55,236 nt of DNA from an uncultured bacterium (GTDB taxonomy: Bacteria; Cyanobacteriota; Vampirovibrionia; Gastranaerophilales; Gastranaerophilaceae), in NCBI GenBank assembly GCA_902489575.1, contig CABUAQ010000002.1:1-55236 (forward strand), in the 5' to 3' direction. The translations under genes were made by a program, and so were the position numbers. Shown in pieces: positions 41,732 through 50,028 of this stretch. Within the stretch, counting starts at the first letter, position 1. Every line of letters begins with the position of its first letter. The notes under the pieces were generated by a model. That model saw only the letters and a program-made list of their open reading frames with translations, was not told where the DNA came from and did no database searches.

Positions 41732-42514
41732 TTAAATAACGTTGGCGAAACTTAAGAAATATTCTTCTATGATATTCATAAGCATTGGCAGTATCCACAC
41801 CATAATCGCGGCACCTAAAACAGGTTTGAATAAGAAGCTTAGTTGGAATACGTTTACCTGTGGTGCAGTTCTTGAAATAACTCCGAGTATAATATCTTGG
41901 GCAAGTGTGGCAAGTAATACAGGTGAAGCTATTTGAAGTCCCATATATAGAGTGTTTGATGACATTTTTATAAGCAAGTCCATTTTGATGAGTTGTGAAA
42001 GCGGAACTTGAGCTGCATACATCGGAAATATTTCAAAACTTCTTAAAAGAGCTTTAAACAGCCAAAATACCCCGCCAAGGTTTATGAAAATCAAAATTCC
42101 CATCAGTGATATCATTTTTGTAAGAATTGATACTTGCGCTGATGTAGTAGGGTCAAGTGTTGTTGCGGAAGACAGACCCATTTGCATATTAATCATTTCT
42201 GCTCCACAGTCAATAGCGATTGTTATTAATTGTGCCATATAGCCTATCATTGCTCCCACAACAATATTTAATAAAAGAGAAAGCATAAATGAATCACACT
42301 GAGTTAAACATTTTTCAGGTGATAAAAAGGGTACAATGAATATTGTTATTATTAGTGCAAAGGGAACTTTTACAAGCGCAGGAAAGTCTTTTCTGTTAAA
42401 TATAGGACAAAATCTAAAAAATCCCAGCATCCTTGCAAAAACAAGGGCACCCGCCATCAGGTAGGTGTTTATTTTAGGAAACATTTGCATTATTGCGCTA
42501 TAAAGATTTTCCAT
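41732..42514 (-). CDS. fliR: flagellar export-gate protein FliR
   Basis: A 260-residue polytopic inner-membrane protein of the FliR/SctT family, part of the export gate with FliP and FliQ. FFRFCPIFNRKDFPALVKVPFALIITI matches the N-terminal family pattern; YMAQLITIAIDCGAEMINMQMGLSSATTLDPTTSAQ (about 92-127) is the signature loop. Several further helices follow. It starts 3 bases after the fliQ stop and is last in the operon visible here. Confidence 0.9.
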   Translation of the reverse strand: MENLYSAIMQMFPKINTYLMAGALVFARMLGFFRFCPIFNRKDFPALVKVPFALIITIFIVPFLSPEKCLTQCDSFMLSLLLNIVVGAMIGYMAQLITIAIDCGAEMINMQMGLSSATTLDPTTSAQVSILTKMISLMGILIFINLGGVFWLFKALLRSFEIFPMYAAQVPLSQLIKMDLLIKMSSNTLYMGLQIASPVLLATLAQDIILGVISRTAPQVNVFQLSFLFKPVLGAAIMVWILPMLMNIIEEYFLSFANVI

Positions 42515-42517
42515 TTA

Positions 42518-43006
42518 TTATCGTCCTAAAATCCTTTTACTTTCTACCAAATCAGGCTTTGGCATTTCTTGTTTTGGTGCTGATGTGTATTTTTCCCGTT
42601 TGTAGTTATCTATATAAGGAATTTTGCCCGGATTTTTCATTATTTCATCGATTGAGTCAATATTTTTAAACTTATCCCGCATTTCATGCTCAAAAGGCGT
42701 GGTGTATTTGTGATAATTAGAATCAAGTACGAAACTTTCACTTTTCGGTACGGTGTTAAATGCTAAAACCATTCCTTCTTGAAAAAGGTTTGTCAGTAGT
42801 CTTATAAATCCAACTCCTCCTATGATTATTACTAAAAATACTCCCAGAATTTTTGGTGCTGCAGCAATTGTTTGTTCCTGAACTTGAGTTACGGCTTGTA
42901 AAATACCTACAACTAAACCAATTCCCGCAGCAACAAGTACGCATGGCATAGAGATTGCAAGCATTATCATAAAACCTTTAGCTAAATATTCTAATAAAAT
43001 TTCCAC
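42518..43006 (-). CDS. fliQ: flagellar export-gate protein FliQ with C-terminal extension
   Basis: A 162-residue protein. Residues 1-88 are a normal FliQ with two transmembrane helices (FMIMLAISMPCVLVAAGIGLVVGILQAVTQVQEQT; ILGVFLVIIIGGVGFIRLLTNLFQE). FliQ is usually about 89 residues, but here a ~74-residue hydrophilic tail follows (KSESFVLDSNYHKYTTPFEHE ... VESKRILGR) rich in Lys, Pro and Asp. It stays in frame with clean codon use. The tail would sit in the cytoplasm or periplasm depending on topology; its role is unknown. 25 bases separate it from fliP. Confidence 0.88.
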   Translation of the reverse strand: MEILLEYLAKGFMIMLAISMPCVLVAAGIGLVVGILQAVTQVQEQTIAAAPKILGVFLVIIIGGVGFIRLLTNLFQEGMVLAFNTVPKSESFVLDSNYHKYTTPFEHEMRDKFKNIDSIDEIMKNPGKIPYIDNYKREKYTSAPKQEMPKPDLVESKRILGR

Positions 43007-43031
43007 ATTAGTATCCTTTTATTTGTAGTTT

Positions 43032-43670
43032 CTAGTTGTAACTTGAAACAAGTCCCTGTACAATAAGCGCCCACCCATCAACGGCAATAAATATCAGTAA
43101 TTTAAACGGCATTGAGATAATTGTCGGCGAGAGCATAAACATCCCAAGAGCAAGTAAAATATTTGCAACAACAAGATCCAGGATGATAAACGGTACAAAT
43201 ATAATAAAACTTATTTCAAAAGATGTTTTTAATTCGCTTATAATATATGCCGGTGCTATTTCCCAAATAGATAAATCATCAGGAGATTTCGGTGCTGTTT
43301 TGTGCGCCATACTCACAAAAAAATCTAAATCACTTTCACGTGTTTGTTTTAACATAAATTCTTTTAAAGGTTTTGAACCTTCTTGAATTGCGGCAATCAT
43401 ATCGTGATTTTTTTGATAAGGAATAGAACCCATATCATACATTCTTTGGAAAGTTGATCCCATTGTATAGAATGTTAAAATGATAGATAAGCCTATTATT
43501 ACAATTGCAGGCGGAACTTGTTGTGTACCCATTGCTGTTTTTAGCATTGAAAAAACAACAACAAATCTCAAAAAACTTGTCATACTGCAAAACATAAATG
43601 GTAGTAATGAAAACATAGACATTACTATCAGCATTTGTAATACAGGATTAAGATTTTGTAATTGTTCCAT
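43032..43670 (-). CDS. fliP: flagellar export-gate protein FliP
   Basis: A 212-residue FliP/SctR-family membrane protein. MTSFLRFVVVFSMLKTAMGTQQVPP (about 30-54), helices near 57-75, then SELKTSFEISFIIFVPFIILDLVVANILLALGM and a final MPFKLLIFIAVDGWALIV. The long N-terminal signal sequence of the E. coli protein is lacking, as in many FliP homologues. FliP forms a pentamer in the export gate with FliQ and FliR. 11 bases follow the fliO stop. Confidence 0.93.
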   Translation of the reverse strand: MEQLQNLNPVLQMLIVMSMFSLLPFMFCSMTSFLRFVVVFSMLKTAMGTQQVPPAIVIIGLSIILTFYTMGSTFQRMYDMGSIPYQKNHDMIAAIQEGSKPLKEFMLKQTRESDLDFFVSMAHKTAPKSPDDLSIWEIAPAYIISELKTSFEISFIIFVPFIILDLVVANILLALGMFMLSPTIISMPFKLLIFIAVDGWALIVQGLVSSYN

Positions 43671-43681
43671 TTTATTTATCC

Positions 43682-44296
43682 TTATAGTTCGTTAATTTTT
43701 TTAGCCATTTCTTTCATTGTTGAAAATCCGTTAGATTGAGGTTTTTTAAAATCTAAAGTGATGGATTGTTGTTTGTTGTACGCATACGGTTCGCGTCTAT
43801 CCATGTTTTTCCTCAGGTGTGCACCTTGCGGATTTTTTATTTTTATAGGTTCAAGATGCACAGTTTTGCGGTGTGTGTTAGTTTGTACATCCGAGTTATA
43901 ATTTTCGATTTCAAAAGCTGAAGAAGTTGAAGTATTAATTTGTTCAGTTTCCGGTAGTATTTCTTGTTCAATCTTTTTAAAATGTTCTATTCTTGAATTG
44001 GTTAAGCCTTCATTAGTAAAATTATTGATAGTTGTATTGCAAGAACTTTCGCCGAGTTTAGAAATCAGAGTTGTTCTGTCTACATCTGATGCAATTAAAA
44101 ACTTTTCATTTCCTGCACGAACAACGTGTAGAGTTTTTCTTGGGTTTAAGCTCATTGTTTCTTCGATACTCAGAAATTTTGAGTTATTTGTCCGCAAACT
44201 TCCATCCATTATTTTTTTGTACACAAAAACTGCAAAACAGATTAGTCCTGTCATTGCCATTGTGTATACTGTAAAATTTGCTAAATATCCGCCCAT
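43682..44296 (-). CDS. fliO: flagellar biosynthesis protein FliO
   Basis: A 204-residue protein: one N-terminal transmembrane helix (NFTVYTMAMTGLICFAVFVY), then the FliO domain FLSIEETMSLNPRKTLHVVRAGNEKFLIASDVDRTTLISKLG (about 42-82). A Asn/Ser/Lys-rich C-terminal half of about 110 residues is longer than usual. FliO assists FliP pentamer assembly. It sits between fliN/Y and fliP as expected. Confidence 0.85.
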   Translation of the reverse strand: MGGYLANFTVYTMAMTGLICFAVFVYKKIMDGSLRTNNSKFLSIEETMSLNPRKTLHVVRAGNEKFLIASDVDRTTLISKLGESSCNTTINNFTNEGLTNSRIEHFKKIEQEILPETEQINTSTSSAFEIENYNSDVQTNTHRKTVHLEPIKIKNPQGAHLRKNMDRREPYAYNKQQSITLDFKKPQSNGFSTMKEMAKKINEL

Positions 44297-44334
44297 AAGT
44301 CTGTTTATCTCCCTTGATTTAATAAAGTTATTTA

Positions 44335-45522
44335 TTAAATATTTTCATCTTCCAGTTCAAAGTCGCTGTAATCAAATTCTTCATCCTCATCATTTGAATT
44401 TTCATTATATGTTTCATTTTCTTCAATTGAACTATCTTCTGAATATTCCACATCATGCTCCGAGGTATCTGCAGTTGTTTGAACAGTGCTTTTGACAGAA
44501 GAACCGGTGCTGTCTGCAATTATTTGGTTTATTTTTACGCCATATCTGTCATTAACGATAACCAATGAGCCGCTTGCAATAGGTTTTCCTTCGACTTTGA
44601 GGGTGATATTGTTATCATAGAGTGATGCTAAGTCCACAACAAGTCCTTCCTCAATATCTTTTAGTTCTCCAAGGGTGATTTTAACTGCATCAAATTCAGC
44701 ACTCATATCAACTTCAATGCTGTCCCATATATTCTGATGATTGTCTGTCATATCATCTCCTCCGTTGTTTTCTTCAGGTATAAGTAAATCCATGTTAGGG
44801 TTAAGATTCACAGGGATTTCGTTTTCATGGATTGATAGTGTTAATTTTTCTATATTACTGTTTTCAAATACAACAACATCGTCTACTTCAAGGTTTTTGA
44901 TTTCAAACAGAGAAAATTTGTTTTTACCTACAATAATTTTTGCGAATGTTTCGCTGTTTTGGAAGTCATTTTCGGTGAACTTTGGCCCTTGTGAGGTGAT
45001 ACTTTCCGGTTTTAAAAGACTTAGCGGCAGGGTAACAATTATTTTACCTGTTTTTTTGTTGTACTCTTCTGATTCTTTAATAGTAAAAGTCAGGTGAATT
45101 ACATCGAAGTTGCTTCGTTTGAGTTCTATAGGGTTAGTTTCATTAAGTTCGGGTTTAAGGGTTTCAAACATAAAGTCGTTAAATGATGTAATCACTTTTG
45201 CTTCAAGTTCAGAAATTTTGTTGATGTTAAACTTACTTTTTGATTGTCCGAGGATTTTGCTCAAAATAATATCGATAGCCTTATCTGTAAGTCTAAAAAA
45301 CATATCATATTCTTGGTTTATTCGTATTTTTGTTACAAAGCAGGATTCGTTATCAATAAGGCAGTTGATATTTTTACTGATACCGATTAAATTCAGCTTA
45401 AAATTGTTGTCAAAGAACTCATTACAAGATTCTTGAACAATTTGGGGAAAAGTTTTCTCGTACCAGTCATACTCTTTGTACAACTGGTCTGTGGATATTG
45501 AATTTTTTAATCTATCATCCAT
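44335..45522 (-). CDS. flagellar motor switch protein, FliN/FliY-type
   Basis: A ~395-residue protein with a CheC/FliM-like middle (about 20-230) and one SpoA (FliN) domain at about 275-345: LGELKDIEEGLVVDLASLYDNNITLKVEGKPIASGSLVIVNDRYGVKI. Architecture is that of FliY rather than the ~130-residue FliN, with an acidic Asp/Glu/Ser tail of about 40 residues. ATG 45522 follows AAGGGA with 7-base spacing; earlier starts (45543, GTG 45573) lack good sites. FliN/Y forms the C-ring base that receives export cargo. No FliM gene is seen in the window. Confidence 0.8.
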   Translation of the reverse strand: MDDRLKNSISTDQLYKEYDWYEKTFPQIVQESCNEFFDNNFKLNLIGISKNINCLIDNESCFVTKIRINQEYDMFFRLTDKAIDIILSKILGQSKSKFNINKISELEAKVITSFNDFMFETLKPELNETNPIELKRSNFDVIHLTFTIKESEEYNKKTGKIIVTLPLSLLKPESITSQGPKFTENDFQNSETFAKIIVGKNKFSLFEIKNLEVDDVVVFENSNIEKLTLSIHENEIPVNLNPNMDLLIPEENNGGDDMTDNHQNIWDSIEVDMSAEFDAVKITLGELKDIEEGLVVDLASLYDNNITLKVEGKPIASGSLVIVNDRYGVKINQIIADSTGSSVKSTVQTTADTSEHDVEYSEDSSIEENETYNENSNDEDEEFDYSDFELEDENI

Positions 45523-45674
45523 AACAACTATCCCTTGATTCATCCCCGGAAATATAATGCGAATATTCCCCACAACTACAATATATCATTCTAAGGATTA
45601 TTACATCAATCTTTTAATGGATATTTTTGAAAAGTCATTTCGTATTGACGGCGTTTTGAAAAATATCAAAGGAT

Positions 45675-46274
45675 TTATTTTATTTCTTTAAAAAATTCAT
45701 TTGAAATGAGTTGGGAATATCTTTCTTTTTCGTTAGCAGAAACCAGTATTTTGTCATTGCCGTCTTTGTCTTGCACCACAGAAATTATTCCGGAAATATC
45801 ACCTATAGGAAGTTTTTTGATTTTTGCAGTGAATTTAACATATGGAATATCCTTTCCATAGGATTTCATTGTTCCGCGGTCTGTTACTGTAAAGCTTTCG
45901 ATTGTTGCAGATTGGTATTTGAACTTGTTTATTGCAGCTTTAATTCTGTCTTGTGCATCTTGAGCTTTTATGTCTTCTTGAGTTAGTAGTTGTTTTTTAC
46001 CTGAATCTACTACAAGCATTTTTTGTCCGGATGCTTTATGTTCAGCCAGCACTGCATTATATCCAAGAATTCCTGCAGCTTTTTCGATTTCAAATTCTTT
46101 GTTTATTTTAGAAAAATCACCGACTTTTTGGGCGCGTTCCAGTATTACGTCTTTACTTGGATTTATATAATTTTTGAATTGCATTTTAATCCAGTCCTGT
46201 CCGCCAAGTGCCATAAATCCAACAATAACTATTGTCAAAAAAATAGCTCTTGTTACGTTTTTTAAACAACTCAT
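45675..46274 (-). CDS. membrane-anchored protein of unknown function
   Basis: A 199-residue protein. The N-terminal helix (AIFLTIVIVGFMALGGQDW) acts as a signal anchor; the remainder is soluble and beta/helix mixed, with IGDISGIISVVQDKDGNDKILVSANEKE near the C-terminus. No domain is recognised. GAGAGGA lies 7 bases upstream of ATG 46274, and a minus-strand TATAAT (46311-46306) serves as its -10, back-to-back with mutS. Adjacent to the flagellar operon but not obviously part of it. Confidence 0.6.
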   Translation of the reverse strand: MSCLKNVTRAIFLTIVIVGFMALGGQDWIKMQFKNYINPSKDVILERAQKVGDFSKINKEFEIEKAAGILGYNAVLAEHKASGQKMLVVDSGKKQLLTQEDIKAQDAQDRIKAAINKFKYQSATIESFTVTDRGTMKSYGKDIPYVKFTAKIKKLPIGDISGIISVVQDKDGNDKILVSANEKERYSQLISNEFFKEIK

Positions 46275-46313
46275 GTTGAAATCCTCTCATTTTTGGTATA
46301 AAAATATTATAGT

Positions 46314-48899
46314 ATGAGCAAACCTGAAATCAATCACATAAACAGTTGGGAAGTTAAAGAAGAGGATACAACGCCTGTAATGAGGCAGTATCTTGAAATA
46401 AAAAAAGAAAATCCCGAAATATTATTGTGGTACCGACTGGGTGATTTTTATGAAACCTTTTTCGAGGATGCTCTTATTATGTCAAAGGAGCTAGAACTGA
46501 CCTTGACGGGAAGAGATGCAGGTCCGAAGCTTGGTAGAATTCCTTTAGCAGGGATTCCGGCTAAAGCTGCCGATGCGTATTTGGAAAAACTTGTTCAAAA
46601 AAATTACAAGGTGGCTATATGTGATCAGTTAGAAGATCCAAAGTTTGCAAAAGGACTTGTGAAGCGTGGTGTTACAAGGGTTATTACAGCCGGAACTTTA
46701 ACTGAAAGTAATCTTTTACAGCAAAATTCCAATAATTATATTTGTGCTGTTTATAAAGATGAAAAAAGTGATATTTACGGATTTTCATATACCGATATTT
46801 CAACCGGAGAGTTTAAGACCACTCAGGCTAAATTAAACATGATTATGGCAGAACTTGCACGTTTAAATCCGTCTGAAATTGTTGCCCCGATTTTGAAACA
46901 GGATATAAAACCTTTCCAAATTGTGCCTGACGAAGTTATTAATTTACCGGAAGAGATTACAAAGCGTTATAATTGCTCCAAAATTCCGGCATCTGTTTTT
47001 GATTTATCATTTGCAGAAAACAATTTAAAAACTGTTTTTAAAACTCAGAGTCTGGAAGGTTTCGGCTATTCGAAATACAAACTCGGGTTCAGAGCCGCAG
47101 GAGCGTTGCTTGCGTATGTTTGGGAAACTCTGAAAGGTAATATGCCTGAGTTTGACAGGATTGAACCTTATGAACTTTCTGAATTTATGATTTTGGATGC
47201 TTCAACAAGAAAGAATTTGGAGCTTGTTGAAACTTTAAGAGAAAAAAATAAATATGGTTCTTTATTGTGGGCTGTTGATAATACAAAAACCAATATGGGG
47301 GCAAGACTTTTAAAAAGTTGGATTTGTCAGCCTTTGAAAAACGTTTCCGATATTCAAAAACGTCAGGATTCTGTATCTGAACTGGTTATGAGGGAAGATG
47401 TGAGGTTTGCTTTAAGGGATGCATTAGAAAAAATTTATGATATCCAGCGTCTTGCAACCCGTATGAGTAACGGCTCGGCATCTCCTAAGGATTTTGTGAG
47501 TTTAAAGCTGTCATTATCTATGCTTCCGGAAATTCTTGATATTACACTGGATTTGGAACATGATATGTTCTCTGATATAAGAGAATACAGAGAAGAATTT
47601 TCTGATTACACTCTTATGATTGAAAATACTATTGTTGACAATCCGCCTGTTGTCATAAAAGAGGGTGGAATAATTAAGGAAAGGGTCAGCGGAGAGCTTG
47701 ACTATTTTAGAGATTTATTAACCGGAGGCGAGCAGTGGCTTAAAAATTTTGAAGAAGAAGAAAAAGAACGTACAGGAATTAAAAATTTAAAAATAGGTTA
47801 TAATAAGGTTTTCGGATATTTTATCGAGGTTACAAATTCTTATTTAAGTATGGTTCCTCGAGGTTATATCAGAAAGCAGACTCTAACCGGTGCTGAAAGA
47901 TTTATTACAGATGAGCTTAAAAAGCATGAAGATGACGTTTTATCTGCGAAATTTAAATCAACAGAACTTGAATATAAGATGTTTACAGAATTCAGGGAAT
48001 ATTCAAAGGAATTTGTATTTAAAATAAGGAAGATTGCAGATTGTATTGCTTTTGCCGATGTTATAACATCATTAGCGCAGGTTGCGGTTGAAAATAACTA
48101 TTGCAAGCCTATTATAGATGAGTCTGAGGATTTTATTATCAAAAATGGCAGACATGCTGTTTTAGAAAAAATTTTGCCTCTTGGTGAGTATGTAGCAAAT
48201 GATTTGGAGTTGAAATCAAATTCATCGGATACAACTCAATTTATGATTTTAACAGGGCCTAATATGGCTGGTAAGTCTACTTATATGCGTCAAAATGCAT
48301 TAATTGCTATTTTGGCACAGATTGGTTCCTGGGTTCCTGCTGATTTTGCTAAAATTGGTATTGTTGATAAAGTTTTTACAAGAGTCGGAGCCAGTGATGA
48401 TTTAACTCTTGGTCAGTCGACATTTATGGTTGAGATGATTGAAACCTCCTATATTCTCAATTCCGCAACTGACAGAAGTTTTATTCTGCTTGATGAAATT
48501 GGACGAGGGACGAGTACTTATGACGGAGTTGCTATTGCCTGGGCTGTTGCAGAGTTTATTGCTACAAAAATTAAGGCAAGGTGTATATTTGCAACCCATT
48601 ATCATGAATTGAATGTTATGACTAAAACTTACCCGCAGATTAAGAATTTCAGGATAACAATTTCCGAACAAAACGGAGAGATTGAATTCTTGAGAAAAAT
48701 TGTTCAAGGGGGCGCAAGCAAAAGTTATGGTATTCAGGTTGCTAAAATGGCAGGACTCCCGGGCGGGGTTATCAGTCGTTCTGAAGATTTGATGCTAAAA
48801 ATGCAGAAAGATTTTTCTAACAATTTAGCAACGCGCAAAAAAACGTTGGTTGATGATGATGGTATTCCTCAATTATCTTTGTTTGGCGCGGATGAGTAA
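46314..48899 (+). CDS. mutS: DNA mismatch repair protein MutS
   Basis: An 861-residue mismatch-recognition ATPase of normal length. The N-terminal mismatch-binding domain has LGDFYETFFEDA (the F-x-E motif, F and E two residues apart in DFYETFF), with the connector and lever domains following. ATPase Walker A is LTGPNMAGKSTYMRQ and Walker B ILLDEIGRGTSTYDG, followed by FATHYHEL. The C-terminus PQLSLFGADE retains a QLSLF clamp-binding-like peptide. The 5' context has TATAAA and TATTAT but no Shine-Dalgarno. Confidence 0.95.
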   Translation: MSKPEINHINSWEVKEEDTTPVMRQYLEIKKENPEILLWYRLGDFYETFFEDALIMSKELELTLTGRDAGPKLGRIPLAGIPAKAADAYLEKLVQKNYKVAICDQLEDPKFAKGLVKRGVTRVITAGTLTESNLLQQNSNNYICAVYKDEKSDIYGFSYTDISTGEFKTTQAKLNMIMAELARLNPSEIVAPILKQDIKPFQIVPDEVINLPEEITKRYNCSKIPASVFDLSFAENNLKTVFKTQSLEGFGYSKYKLGFRAAGALLAYVWETLKGNMPEFDRIEPYELSEFMILDASTRKNLELVETLREKNKYGSLLWAVDNTKTNMGARLLKSWICQPLKNVSDIQKRQDSVSELVMREDVRFALRDALEKIYDIQRLATRMSNGSASPKDFVSLKLSLSMLPEILDITLDLEHDMFSDIREYREEFSDYTLMIENTIVDNPPVVIKEGGIIKERVSGELDYFRDLLTGGEQWLKNFEEEEKERTGIKNLKIGYNKVFGYFIEVTNSYLSMVPRGYIRKQTLTGAERFITDELKKHEDDVLSAKFKSTELEYKMFTEFREYSKEFVFKIRKIADCIAFADVITSLAQVAVENNYCKPIIDESEDFIIKNGRHAVLEKILPLGEYVANDLELKSNSSDTTQFMILTGPNMAGKSTYMRQNALIAILAQIGSWVPADFAKIGIVDKVFTRVGASDDLTLGQSTFMVEMIETSYILNSATDRSFILLDEIGRGTSTYDGVAIAWAVAEFIATKIKARCIFATHYHELNVMTKTYPQIKNFRITISEQNGEIEFLRKIVQGGASKSYGIQVAKMAGLPGGVISRSEDLMLKMQKDFSNNLATRKKTLVDDDGIPQLSLFGADE

Positions 48900-48930
48900 G
48901 TTTATTCAAAATATTTGAGAGATTAGGAGT

Positions 48931-48959
48931 TTGACAGATTTAGATACATGTGGTATTCT
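48931..48959 (+). promoter_or_regulatory. strong promoter for the leader peptide/pilin locus
   Basis: TTGACA (48931-48936), a 17-base spacer and TATTCT (48954-48959) with an upstream TGG, forming an extended -10. It drives 48997 and probably the pilin-like gene. Confidence 0.65.
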
Positions 48960-48996
48960 GAATTTGTAGTATAGTACATTTTGAGAGGGTAATATT

Positions 48997-49044
48997 ATGT
49001 TGAAACTTAAGTATAGCAAGGATTTCGGGGGGGTAACCTTTTAA
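48997..49044 (+). CDS. 15-residue leader peptide with G7 tract
   Basis: ATG 48997 has GAGAGGG (48982-48988) 8 bases upstream. The peptide reads MLKLKYSKDFGGVTF and stops at 49042-49044; Gly codons come from a run of seven Gs (49027-49033). DNA and protein closely match the start of the B12-binding ORF at 27871. Removing one T after GTAACC would extend the match (V-T-F-K-A-L). Adding one G to the tract would fuse it in frame to the downstream pilin reading frame. Confidence 0.5.
   Translation: MLKLKYSKDFGGVTF
49027..49033 (+). repeat. poly-G tract (G7)
   Basis: Seven Gs flanked by TTC and TAACC, the same context as the G10 tract at 27904-27913. The three-base difference preserves the frame of the leader peptide. 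Confidence 0.65.
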
Positions 49045-49197
49045 AGCCCTCAATTAGTAAGGTTTTACACCTGATTGATCTTTTGAAAAAATTAAAATTT
49101 TCTCATTGCGGGGATGTCGAACTTCGGCATTGTAATCAAAAGATAATATCATTACGAGGAAGTATTAGCAATTACATTAATGAGGATGCAAGCAATT

Positions 49198-49321
49198 GTC
49201 ATTGCGAGGAGGATGAAATCCGACGCGGCAATCCATATATGAATAAATTGTTAAAGATAAACAAAAATAATTCAGCAGCTTGTACAGTATCACAGGATCA
49301 CTTCACTTCATTTGCAATGAC
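49198..49321. repeat. interspersed palindromic repeat element inside the pilin ORF
   Basis: The left end GTCATTGCGAGG...GCGGCAATCC (49198-49234) and right end GGATCACTTC...TTTGCAATGAC (49295-49321) are inverted with respect to each other (GTCATTGC / GCAATGAC). Two degenerate copies of the left end precede it (TCATTGCGG near 49103, CATTACGAGG near 49150). A related copy lies at 51219-51247. The whole is translated as CEEDEIRRGN...FTSFAMTN in frame with the pilin-like ORF. Confidence 0.7.
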
Positions 49322-50015
49322 AAATATCTGTAACTCTTTTTGTCTTGTAAGAGAAAAGTCAGCCGCATTTACCCTTGCAGAAGTTTTAATAACTCTTGGT
49401 GTTATAGGAGTGGTTGCTGCAATAACTATTCCGGGCTTGATGGCTGTTTATAGAAAGCATGTTGTCTCATCACAACTCAGACGTTCAATCTCTGTGATTA
49501 ATCAGGCGATAAAAGCTTCAGAAGCTGAAAACGGAGAAATGGAAACCTGGAATAAAAATCTGCCGGATGATGAATTTATTAGTACATATTTTTCTCCATT
49601 TATGAATATTAGTTTGATTTGTAAAACTTCAAATACTTGCGGGTATGATAAGTGGAAAAACTTAAACGGCAGATTCGAATTTTATTCAAACCCGTTTAAT
49701 GCCGGAAGATTCGGGCTGCTTACTAATGATGGTTTTGTTTATTTTTATTCAAAAAGTACTGGTGGTGCTGTCGTTGCTGATAATGATAGAACAATTATTG
49801 TTGATATCAACGGTTCTTCAAAGCCTAACCAATTTGGTAAAGATGTTTTCTTTTTATATAGAATTGAAGAAGAAGATTCTATTATTCCATATGGTGCAGA
49901 GAAACCGATTTCTGCGATTAAGAATAATTGTTCAGAAAATAATACAGGGTTTTATTGTGCAGCGTGGATAAGGCAAAATGGTTGGCGAATTCCTAAAGGA
50001 TATCCAAAACTTTAG
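49317..50015 (+). CDS. type IV pilin-like protein
   Basis: About 232 residues from ATG 49317; the open frame extends up to TTG 49083 through repeat-derived sequence. The prepilin core is KSAA/FTLAEVLITLGVIGVVAAITIP, with Phe +1 and Glu +5, but Ala rather than Gly before the cleavage site. The globular part has WKNLNGRFEFY, FVYFYSKSTGG and IIVDINGSSKPNQFGKDVFF, shared in style with the pilin-like protein at 37926. No start has a good ribosome-binding site, so translation may be coupled to the leader peptide or use a frameshift at the G7 tract. Its true N-terminus is unresolved. Confidence 0.7.
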   Translation: MTNICNSFCLVREKSAAFTLAEVLITLGVIGVVAAITIPGLMAVYRKHVVSSQLRRSISVINQAIKASEAENGEMETWNKNLPDDEFISTYFSPFMNISLICKTSNTCGYDKWKNLNGRFEFYSNPFNAGRFGLLTNDGFVYFYSKSTGGAVVADNDRTIIVDINGSSKPNQFGKDVFFLYRIEEEDSIIPYGAEKPISAIKNNCSENNTGFYCAAWIRQNGWRIPKGYPKL

Positions 50016-50028
50016 TTTTGTGCTTAGC

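Noticed and set aside
46276..46310. mutS as another leaderless gene with a six-base gap
   Set aside because: No TANNNT box ends 6-7 bases before the ATG. TATTAT is 3 bases and TATAAA 11 bases away, so it does not fit the pattern.
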